Under the pieces are notes generated by a model. It was not told the origin of the DNA and did not search any database. It saw only the letters and a program-made list of their open reading frames with translations. Source: Chitinophagales bacterium (lineage in GTDB: Bacteria; Bacteroidota; Bacteroidia; Chitinophagales; Saprospiraceae). Taken from it: a DNA stretch of 64,000 bases. The translations under genes were made by a program, and so were the position numbers. Location of the stretch: NCBI GenBank assembly GCA_013299105.1, contig JAAFJY010000028.1, forward strand, positions 1 through 64,000, written 5' to 3'. Every line of letters starts with the position of its first letter. Within the stretch, counting starts at the first letter, position 1. Positions 43,426-50,214 of the stretch are shown here, piece after piece.

Positions 43426-44442
43426 TTAAGCCAGCACTTCTTGACCCACCAGTTTGTTGGCCAGCAGGTACGATGCAATCTGTACGGCATTGGTAGCAGC
43501 ACCCTTGCGCAGGTTGTCTGCCACAATCCATAGGTTCAAACCATTGGCAATAGATTCATCGCGGCGAATCCGGCCAACAAAAACTTCGTCCTTGTCTTTG
43601 GCAAGTAGAGGCATGGGGTACTCGTTTTTGCTTGGATTGTCCAAAACGATTACGCCAGGCGTTTCTGCCAAGATTTTCTTTACATCCGCTACTTCAAAAG
43701 GCCGTTCGAATTCGATGTTTACCGATTCAGAGTGGCCACCATCGACAGGCACCCGCACCGTGGTGGAGGTGATGGCAATGCTTTGGTCGCCCAAAATTTT
43801 GCGCGTTTCGTTCACCAGTTTCATTTCTTCCTTGGTGTAATCATTTTCCAGGAAAGAATCGCAGTGCGGAATACAGTTTTCAAAAATCTGGTAGAAATAG
43901 GCCATTTCCTCCGCTTTGGGATCAAAACCTTTTTTCTCCAGGTTGTATTGTTTTACGGCCTTCATGCCCGTGCCCGTGATCGATTGGTAAGTCGAAATCA
44001 CCAGGCGCTTGATGCCGTATTTTTTGTGCAAAGGGGCCAAGGCCACCACCATCTGGATGGTAGAGCAGTTGGGGTTGGCGATAATTTTGTCCTCCTTGGT
44101 CAATGTATCAGCATTGATTTCAGGAACCACAAGTCTTTTGCTAGGATCCATGCGCCAAGCCGAGGAGTTGTCTATAACCGTAGTGCCAACTTCCGCAAAC
44201 TTAGGGGCCCATTCCAACGAAGTGCTGCCACCTGCTGAAAAAATGGCAATATCCGGAGCCATTGCCACTGCATCATCCATGCTGACAATGGTGTATTTTT
44301 TGCCAGCATACTCTACCTGGTTACCTACCGAACGCTCGGAAGCCACCGGGATGAATTCACTGATCGGAAACTTGTGCTCTTCCAGCACCTTGCACATCAC
44401 CTGGCCTACCATGCCAGTTACGCCAACAACTGCTACTTTCAT
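43426..44442 (-). CDS. asd: aspartate-semialdehyde dehydrogenase
   Basis: Reduces beta-aspartyl phosphate to aspartate semialdehyde for lysine/diaminopimelate, threonine and methionine synthesis. 338 residues: MKVAVVGVTGMVGQVMCKVLEE is the NADP-binding start, the active-site Cys is in IANPNCSTIQMVVALAPL, the substrate-binding TRKILGDQSIAITSTTVRVPVDGGHSESV contains the catalytic His. The frame is open to 44628, but the extension is repeat-derived (FQHFTFQHF), so ATG 44442 is the start. A -7 box lies at 44614-44621 and the octamer array in the leader. Confidence 0.96.
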   Translation of the reverse strand: MKVAVVGVTGMVGQVMCKVLEEHKFPISEFIPVASERSVGNQVEYAGKKYTIVSMDDAVAMAPDIAIFSAGGSTSLEWAPKFAEVGTTVIDNSSAWRMDPSKRLVVPEINADTLTKEDKIIANPNCSTIQMVVALAPLHKKYGIKRLVISTYQSITGTGMKAVKQYNLEKKGFDPKAEEMAYFYQIFENCIPHCDSFLENDYTKEEMKLVNETRKILGDQSIAITSTTVRVPVDGGHSESVNIEFERPFEVADVKKILAETPGVIVLDNPSKNEYPMPLLAKDKDEVFVGRIRRDESIANGLNLWIVADNLRKGAATNAVQIASYLLANKLVGQEVLA

Positions 44443-44477
44443 CGAAAAGGTAGTTTTTACATTAAAGACCCGCTGTA

Positions 44478-44511
44478 AGTTGAAGTGTTGAAAAGTGAAG
44501 TGTTGAAAAGA
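44478..44511. repeat. octamer repeats in the asd leader
   Basis: GTTGAAGTGTTGAAAAGTGAAGTGTTGAAAAG, four GTTGA/GTGAA units in plus orientation. They lie between the asd -7 box (44614) and its ATG (44442), so would be transcribed (as the complement) in the asd leader. Confidence 0.7.
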
Positions 44512-44613
44512 AGCCACCTCTGCAATCAATTGCTTCTTACTTAGCGCGGTCTTTTGGGTGTGTTTGTGTTTATTTATTGGGCAACAATGGGTTAAAACCC
44601 CAAGTTTAGCCGA

Positions 44614-44621
44614 CAAATATA
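44614..44621 (-). promoter_or_regulatory. candidate -7 box of asd
   Basis: Minus strand TATATTTG matches TAnnTTTG. No TTG at 19-20 bases upstream. It would give a leader of about 165 bases. Confidence 0.45.
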
Positions 44622-44737
44622 CATCCAATCTACATTCATTGCTAGCCTTTTAAGCCAAAAATGGCCTCTTGTTTGAAACACAAATGTTGACTGTAAGACA
44701 AATTACAGTCTTTTGTTAAAAATTAAATAGTGTTCTG

Positions 44738-45688
44738 TTATTTTTTAAACGAATAAAGTTGTGCGGGGTTGTCATAAAAAATGGCTTGCCAGAGGTTTTT
44801 CAGCCCAAATTGGGCCAAAACCCCTGGGATTGTTTCCAATAAAAAGCACAAACCGGGCTTGCCGCCATAGTGTTTCCAGTAGCTGCTACGCGCCATGTCC
44901 ATGCCCAGGGTGACTTGGTTGGGGTACGTTGGCAGGATTTTTTCCAGCAGTACATAAGTCCAGTTTTCTTCCCCATTTTTCCAGCGAAAAGCACTGTCGT
45001 ATTCTACCCGCACCCCAGTTTGCATCAGGTCGTGGTGGTAGGCCAGGTCCTTGTTGCGGTCCACGTGCGAGAGCACTACATGGCTCAGGTCGGCGCCCAA
45101 TTTGGCAAACAACTCTGCTTGGACCAGGGCGTGGTGGCCAAAATTGGTATGGGTCAAAATGGGCGCTCCAGTACGCAAGTGGGCTTGTACCACTGCCCCG
45201 AAAATTTTTTCCTGATGGGATGTGATTGCCTCGTCGCCAGTTGCGAGCTTGATCATGCCCGCCCGATGCGCAGTCCGCTCCACGATGGGACAACCGTAAT
45301 CGTGGCGATCGATACCAATTTCAAGGTCGTCCACAAAAAGTTGGGCCATTTGGTCTTCGCTCAAGCGGTAGCGCCAGTGGTCAACGGGGTAATATTTTTC
45401 GAGGTGGATACCCGTGGGGGCTACGATATTGACCTGGCTGCGGCGCGATACTTCGGCCAGTTTTTCGGCGTTGCGGCCACAATCGGCAGGCATGGTGTCG
45501 ATCATGGTGCGGCCGCCTTGGGCATAAAAATCACTGAGCTCGGCGCTGATTTTATCCAAGTCATTCAGGATGAAATCGGGATTCTCAAGGGTCGAGTAGC
45601 CCTCGTCGATGATGATGTGCTCGTGAGAATAAGTCAGTCCCAGTTCAGTAGCTGGCACATCGCCCAACACGGTTCTGATAAAAGTCAT
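44738..45688 (-). CDS. phosphotriesterase-family metal hydrolase
   Basis: 316 residues of the amidohydrolase superfamily, PTE branch. TYSHEHIIIDEG carries the HxH metal ligands, later HTNFGHHALVQ and LSHVDRNKD carry further His residues, and LGMDMARSSYW carries the Asp. The PTE-typical bridging carbamylated lysine may be K in GMIKLATGDEAITSHQEKIF. Enzymes of this branch are mostly lactonases; the substrate is unknown. The ATG at 45688 (MTFIRTVLGD) is preferred to an upstream in-frame ATG at 45736. Divergent from dps. Confidence 0.85.
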   Translation of the reverse strand: MTFIRTVLGDVPATELGLTYSHEHIIIDEGYSTLENPDFILNDLDKISAELSDFYAQGGRTMIDTMPADCGRNAEKLAEVSRRSQVNIVAPTGIHLEKYYPVDHWRYRLSEDQMAQLFVDDLEIGIDRHDYGCPIVERTAHRAGMIKLATGDEAITSHQEKIFGAVVQAHLRTGAPILTHTNFGHHALVQAELFAKLGADLSHVVLSHVDRNKDLAYHHDLMQTGVRVEYDSAFRWKNGEENWTYVLLEKILPTYPNQVTLGMDMARSSYWKHYGGKPGLCFLLETIPGVLAQFGLKNLWQAIFYDNPAQLYSFKK

Positions 45689-45807
45689 GGTTGTTGTGAT
45701 GATAAGTCCTTGAAATCCTGGTCCGAAATCTGGCATTTTGTACCAATAATTCCAACCCTGGGCTACTGTATTTTGTTTTTACCAAAAACGATTCAAAAAG
45801 ATCACAG

Positions 45808-46281
45808 ATGAAACCTGCCATCGGCATCACGGATGCCAATCTTCAAGCCGTTGCCCAAGCCTTGAGCAAATTATTGGCCGACGAGTACCTACTCTACACC
45901 AAAACCCGCAACGCCCATTGGAACGTGGAAGGGCCAGATTTTTATGCCCAGCACAAGTTTTTTGAAACCCAATACGAGCAAATCGACGAGTTCATCGACG
46001 AAATTGCCGAACGCATTCGCGCTTTGGGACATTATGCACCGGGCTCACTGAAATCCATGTTGCAATTGACCAGCCTGACTGAAGACAGCCGCAGTGACAA
46101 TGACAGCAAAGGCTTCATAACCGAGTTGTTGCACGACCACGAGAGCATCATCATGGAACTGCGGGGCCTCGTCAGCACTTTTGCCAATCAATACCAAGAC
46201 CTCGGCACCAGTGATTATGTGACGGGTTTGATGGAGGAACATGAAAAAATGGCTTGGTTTTTGAGGGCGCATTTGCGTTAG
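45808..46281 (+). CDS. dps: Dps-family ferritin-like protein
   Basis: 157 residues. DNA-binding protein from starved cells: stores iron using H2O2 and protects DNA. The ferroxidase centre ligands are visible in RNAHWNVEGPDFYAQHKFFETQYEQIDEFIDEIAERIR (His, Asp and Glu), and the four-helix pattern is complete. The N-terminal tail is short (MKPAIGITDANLQ), lacking a long Lys-rich DNA-binding extension. Monocistronic, divergent from the PTE-like gene. Confidence 0.93.
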   Translation: MKPAIGITDANLQAVAQALSKLLADEYLLYTKTRNAHWNVEGPDFYAQHKFFETQYEQIDEFIDEIAERIRALGHYAPGSLKSMLQLTSLTEDSRSDNDSKGFITELLHDHESIIMELRGLVSTFANQYQDLGTSDYVTGLMEEHEKMAWFLRAHLR

Positions 46282-46631
46282 TAACAAGCCACGAATAAAC
46301 CTTTCCAAATCGCAACTGCGTACTTTATAGATTATGTCCTCGCTGTGCGAGGCCATTTTTGGAACACGGATAAAATTGGGTTTGGGTGTGTTTATTTGGG
46401 TGTGAGTGTGAGAAAGCCCCGTTTTCAAGCGATCGGAGACAAAAGTTAAAGCTCGAAGCTCCCACACACGAACTCACACTTACACACTCCACACCCATTC
46501 TTGCGGATTTGCCAGCATGACGTTGACATTCACTGCGATTAGCTTTCATCAAAATTGCTCATGTCTATTTCCAACGCTTTGAGAAAGTAGCAATCAATTT
46601 GTGCTTAATAAGTCTGCCATTCTTGTTTTTA
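46282..46631. other. dps-xisI intergenic region
   Basis: No gene seen. It has a GT-rich stretch (46376-46412, GGGTGTG and GTGTGAG units) facing an AC-rich one (46462-46500, CTCACAC and ACACCC units), an imperfect foldback with an unpaired middle. Its role is unknown. Confidence 0.4.
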
Positions 46632-46661
46632 TAGGCTTGCAGTTGTTATTTTACAAGCCTA
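46632..46661 (+). promoter_or_regulatory. hairpin just upstream of xisI
   Basis: TAGGCTTG (46632-46639) pairs with CAAGCCTA (46654-46661), 24 bases before the xisI start. It could be an mRNA leader stem affecting translation, or an operator. Confidence 0.45.
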
Positions 46662-46684
46662 TTTCAACAAAAAAGCACATTATT

Positions 46685-47023
46685 ATGGATAAATTGACCA
46701 ATTACGCTCAAATCATCATGGCTGTGCTGACTGATTATGTTGAGAGTCGGAATGCGTCTCCAAACAATGCAGAAATGATCACCATTTTTGATCGTGAAAA
46801 ACACCATTACCAGGTTTTGGCCATGGACTGGAGAAAAAGCCAACGCATTTTCCTGGTTATTTTTCACTTTGACATCAAGGATAGAAAAATATGGGTCCAA
46901 CAAAATGCATCAGATTATGACATCATTGGCGACATTGAGGATCGAGGAGTCCCAAAATCTGATATTGTCTTGGCCTTTCATTCGCCAAACATGCGGCCAT
47001 ACACCGATTATGCGGTGGCCTAA
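46685..47023 (+). CDS. XisI family protein (orphan, without XisH)
   Basis: 112 residues. The start MDKLTNYAQIIMAVLTDYVES and the end DRGVPKSDIVLAFHSPNMRPYTDYAVA are diagnostic of XisI, named for excision of the fdxN element in heterocystous cyanobacteria, where XisI is paired with XisH. Here no XisH-like gene is adjacent and no element boundary is visible. XisI-like proteins are mobile among cyanobacteria and other phyla, so transfer is likely. The ATG at 46685 is chosen over an in-frame upstream TTG at 46601. Convergent with the FAD oxidoreductase (5-base gap). Confidence 0.9.
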   Translation: MDKLTNYAQIIMAVLTDYVESRNASPNNAEMITIFDREKHHYQVLAMDWRKSQRIFLVIFHFDIKDRKIWVQQNASDYDIIGDIEDRGVPKSDIVLAFHSPNMRPYTDYAVA

Positions 47024-47027
47024 ACTA

Positions 47028-48401
47028 TCAGCGATTATTCTTCCTCCACCCATTGCGGCTGGTATCTGCCACTTGCTCAGGCATGGCAAGGATCGCACCG
47101 ATGGCCAGTAGTGCATCCTGCAATTGAGGGACATTCAATCCGCTGGCAGATTCATCTTTTTGCAAAGACTGCACCGCAGCCAAGCCCGCCGCTTGGCCCA
47201 TCGACATTGTTTGTGCCATTGAGCGACAAGAGGCGTGGGCGTCGTGGGTCGCCGAAAAACAGCGGCCTACCACCCAATGCCGTTCACTGGCGCGGGGCAC
47301 AATGGTGCCGTAGGGAACGCCGTAAGCGCCAAAATTGGGCACGTACTGCCAGTAAGTTTCGTCTTCGCCACTGGCCCCCTTGCGGTGGTCTTCGATGGGC
47401 GCTCCGCACAACAAGATGGTATCGGTGGGCACCACGCCCGACATGCATTCTTCCTTGCTCAGGCGGCTGTTGCCATACACCCGACGGGTTTCTCGCACGC
47501 CAATTTGGTGCGAAAGGCCAATGATGTTCGATTCTTCGTAACCAGGCACTTCTTGTTGAAAAAAGCGCTCAAAAATAAAAGCCTGCCTGCGCCCTTCGAT
47601 CTCGGCAGCGGTCAGTTCTTCGATGTTCAGGGCGCGCAAATCGCCTACTTTTACGGCCACCGTCGAAATACATTTTTGGGCGTTCATCTCATGGGCGGAA
47701 CCCTCTTTGCGGGGCAAAGGATGGCGGCCCGTCTCAACCGATTCTTTCATTTTTTGCATCAGCATTTTTTTGCCCCCACTTGCCTCGTACTTGGGCAAGT
47801 CCACATTGCTCATGCGAAAAGTGGTGGTCATGCTTTGCGCGGGCTCGTTTTCACCCGCTAGCTCGTAAGCATGGCCCGCCAAGTGGCAAAAATCGGCATC
47901 ACCCGAGGCGTCGATCACCCGGCGGGCGATGATGCGGTAAAAGCCCGACTTGTTCCAAAATACACAAGTAGTTTGCTCCCGGCCCACTTCGGCCACATCG
48001 ACCAGGGTGGTGTGCAGCAAAAGCTTGACCCCGGCCTGCAAGAGCAATTGCTCCCATACGTTTTTCAGGCGCTCAGGGTTGTAATTGACCCCCGTGCCTG
48101 CGCCGTAAGTATTGGGGCGGAGGAACACTTCGCCCAAGGCATCCAAAGTATCCACGATCAAATCAGGAATGCCTCCAGCCACTTTTTTGGGCGCATCGCC
48201 AGGGGTGAAAAAGCCGTAAAAGGTATCCAGCATTTGGGTAGAAGAGCCTCCAGGAAAGCCGTAGCGCTCAACAAGCATCACGGAATAATTGGAGCGAGCC
48301 GCAGCCAAAGCCGCAGTAGAGCCCGCAGAACCGGACCCGATGACCAAAATATCTACTTCGGCCAGCACGGGAATTTGTGCAGCGTTGAGAAAGGTGTACA
48401 C
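47028..48401 (-). CDS. FAD-dependent oxidoreductase (FAD_oxidored family)
   Basis: 457 residues. The dinucleotide motif VDILVIGSGSAGSTAALAAARSN (about 17-39), followed by VMLVERYGFPGGSSTQMLDTFYGFF, and a second motif ARRVIDASGDADFCHLAGH (about 165). DAHASCRSMAQTMSMGQAAGLAAV near the C-terminus is the FAD-binding end typical of this family. Substrate unknown. The start is GTG at 48401, with no ATG before the FAD motif. Divergent from msrB with FB1 copy 4 between. Confidence 0.92.
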   Translation of the reverse strand: MYTFLNAAQIPVLAEVDILVIGSGSAGSTAALAAARSNYSVMLVERYGFPGGSSTQMLDTFYGFFTPGDAPKKVAGGIPDLIVDTLDALGEVFLRPNTYGAGTGVNYNPERLKNVWEQLLLQAGVKLLLHTTLVDVAEVGREQTTCVFWNKSGFYRIIARRVIDASGDADFCHLAGHAYELAGENEPAQSMTTTFRMSNVDLPKYEASGGKKMLMQKMKESVETGRHPLPRKEGSAHEMNAQKCISTVAVKVGDLRALNIEELTAAEIEGRRQAFIFERFFQQEVPGYEESNIIGLSHQIGVRETRRVYGNSRLSKEECMSGVVPTDTILLCGAPIEDHRKGASGEDETYWQYVPNFGAYGVPYGTIVPRASERHWVVGRCFSATHDAHASCRSMAQTMSMGQAAGLAAVQSLQKDESASGLNVPQLQDALLAIGAILAMPEQVADTSRNGWRKNNR

Positions 48402-48564
48402 GTTTTTGTTTGTTTATCTTGGGTAAAAAAACACTGCCGATTTATTTCGGCTAAAAAAAGGCAAGTTCGGCAATTCCGAGGCTAGTTGCTGCAAAAAACG
48501 CCAGGTTTAGGTGGGATTTACCCATTTTTTTGTCCAACTTTTGCCCGATTCACTTGTTTTTATG

Positions 48565-48696
48565 TATTTGAGCTAAAATAAGGTGGCCATATTTGCTTTT
48601 GAGGTTTAGCAAAAAAAGAACACAACTTCCTTTCATCCAGTTGCTTTTCTTTTTTCACTAAACCCAAATCCGTCCACCTTATTTTTTTACGCTCCT
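48565..48696 (-). repeat. foldback repeat FB1, copy 4 (reverse, abuts msrB)
   Basis: ATAAGGTGG (48578-48586) pairs perfectly with CCACCTTAT (48674-48682), GGTTTAG (48603-48609) with CTAAACC (48658-48664), and CAACT with AGTTG around the centre. It ends GCTCC only 2 bases before the msrB ATG. This is the best-paired copy. Confidence 0.9.
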
Positions 48697-48697
48697 C

Positions 48698-49081
48698 ATG
48701 ACAAAACAACCAAATATGCCATACAATCCACTGAGTGCAGAGGAAGAATACGTAATCGTCAACAAAGGAACTGAATATCCATTTTCGGGGGAGTACTGGG
48801 ACCACAAAGCCGCTGGAACCTACGTGTGCCGCCGTTGCGATGCCCCTTTGTATCAATCCAGTGACAAGTTTGATTCGGGCTGCGGATGGCCGAGCTTCGA
48901 CGACGAAGTGCCCGGAGCCGTGCGCCGAGAGACCGATGCAGACGGTCGCCGCACCGAGATTTTGTGCAACAATTGCGGCGGACACCTGGGCCACGTTTTC
49001 TTGGGTGAGCGCTTTACCAAAAAGAACACCCGGCACTGTGTAAACTCGCTTTCGATCCGTTTTATCCCCGAAGTCAAATAA
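48698..49081 (+). CDS. msrB: peptide-methionine (R)-S-oxide reductase
   Basis: Reduces R-methionine sulfoxide. 127 residues. Zinc-binding CxxC pairs ([20 protein letters not shown]), GCGWPSFD, and the catalytic Cys in [13 protein letters not shown]. The N-terminus [28 protein letters not shown] is typical. The ATG at 48698 directly follows foldback copy 4. Convergent, overlapping the next minus-strand gene by 8 bases. Confidence 0.97.
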   Translation: MTKQPNMPYNPLSAEEEYVIVNKGTEYPFSGEYWDHKAAGTYVCRRCDAPLYQSSDKFDSGCGWPSFDDEVPGAVRRETDADGRRTEILCNNCGGHLGHVFLGERFTKKNTRHCVNSLSIRFIPEVK

Positions 49082-49355
49082 GGCGAGGAAACTCGTCTTC
49101 TTCCGCTTTTTGCAGGTTGCGGCCCAGGGCTTCGCTGCGCAGCTTGTGCATGTGCTCGAATTGAGCCAAAACCGCTTGCTGGAAGGAGTGATCGACTACT
49201 TTTTCCACGTCCTCCAGCGTTTCTACGCCTTCGCCGCTGCGAAATTTATAGGTCTGTTCGTATTGCCCTGTTTCCAATTTTACAGAGAGGCGGTTGTCCA
49301 TTTTAAAAACGGTGATTTTTAGCACGGGGTGCTCGATGTAGCCGATGATGCGCAT
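49074..49355 (-). CDS. conserved-looking hypothetical protein, 93 aa
   Basis: Not recognised. [30 protein letters not shown] followed by [23 protein letters not shown] looks like a small alpha/beta fold: beta hairpin, then a helix ([21 protein letters not shown]). No signal peptide. It lies 57 bases after the DUF2520 gene on the same strand, so is likely the last gene of the ccmE-ccmF-DUF2520 run. An octamer-repeat block lies in that gap. Confidence 0.7.
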   Translation of the reverse strand: MRIIGYIEHPVLKITVFKMDNRLSVKLETGQYEQTYKFRSGEGVETLEDVEKVVDHSFQQAVLAQFEHMHKLRSEALGRNLQKAEEDEFPRLI

Positions 49356-49358
49356 GTT

Positions 49359-49402
49359 CGTTGAGGAGTTGAGTGGTTGAGGAGTTTAGAAGTTGAGGAG
49401 TA
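49359..49402. repeat. octamer repeats GTTGARRN
   Basis: GTTGAGGAGTTGAGTGGTTGAGG, then AGTTGAGGAG, in the 56-base gap between the 93-aa gene and the DUF2520 gene. Confidence 0.75.
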
Positions 49403-49411
49403 GGGCTTCGC

Positions 49412-50212
49412 TCAAGGCCCCGTACCATAATCTTGGGCGATGAGGCGGCTCATCAGCTCATAAATCAGTTGCCAGCGGGCATCTTTATCCAGGAATTTCA
49501 GTTGTTTTTGCTGGATTTCCAAGTCGCCACGCCGGGCGGGGCCCGTTTGCATGTCAAAAGGGGACTGGTTTTGCACTTTCGCAGCTGTTTCCTGGATCAG
49601 GGGCAAAAGGAGCTCGAAGGGCAGGTCCTTTTCTTGGAGCAAATCCTCGGCAACAGCGTAGAGTTTGTTCACAAAGTTGTTGACAAAAACTGCCCCTAGA
49701 TGCAGGGTAAATCTCTGCTCACTGTTGACCAAAGCGGCCTGTTGACTCAACTTTTTAGCCAAATCCAGGAGCAAGGGCTCGTCTGCTGGTGCTGTTGCTT
49801 CCACACAAAGGGGCACTTGATGGAAAAAATCGAGGGTCCGATTTTTGGAAAAACTTTGCAGGGGATAAAAAACCCCACAACGTTGGAAATGTTTTTGCAA
49901 AACCGCCAGATCGGTGGCCCCAGAGCCATGACAAACCAAAGCGCTGGCGGGTAAAATTTCCTTCAGTTTTGAGGCTACCTCATCAATGGCATCGTCTTTG
50001 ACCAGCAGCACAAACAAATCGGCACGGGGGTCGATTTGTTCCAGTGTAGAGATGGCTTCAGCGCCTATTTTTTGGGCCAAAACCGATGCTTTTTCAAGTT
50101 CTCGGCTGAAAATCTGGGTCAGCTCCAAACCTTGGGCATAGGCGTGCTGCGCCAGATGCCAGGCCACATTGCCGGAACCGATGAGGCAGATTTTTTGGAT
50201 GCCGCCGCTCAC
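49412..50212 (-). CDS. Rossmann-like and DUF2520 domain-containing protein
   Basis: 266 residues. KICLIGSGNVAWHLAQHAYAQGLEL is the N-terminal Rossmann nucleotide-binding motif, and the C-terminal half (VFYPLQSFSKNRTLDF, HLGAVFVNNFVNKLYAVAEDLL) matches DUF2520. The family resembles F420-dependent and ketopantoate-type reductases, but no substrate is known. The start is GTG at 50212, just 2 bases after the ccmF stop, so it is read in the cytochrome c maturation operon. Confidence 0.9.
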   Translation of the reverse strand: MSGGIQKICLIGSGNVAWHLAQHAYAQGLELTQIFSRELEKASVLAQKIGAEAISTLEQIDPRADLFVLLVKDDAIDEVASKLKEILPASALVCHGSGATDLAVLQKHFQRCGVFYPLQSFSKNRTLDFFHQVPLCVEATAPADEPLLLDLAKKLSQQAALVNSEQRFTLHLGAVFVNNFVNKLYAVAEDLLQEKDLPFELLLPLIQETAAKVQNQSPFDMQTGPARRGDLEIQQKQLKFLDKDARWQLIYELMSRLIAQDYGTGP

Positions 50213-50214
50213 TT

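Noticed and set aside
44443-44628. Extended N-terminus of Asd
   Set aside because: It includes translated octamer repeats and the family starts with the NADP-binding motif at 44442.
46685-47023. Phage or element excision system around XisI
   Set aside because: No XisH, recombinase or repeat-flanked element could be found; it is treated as an orphan.
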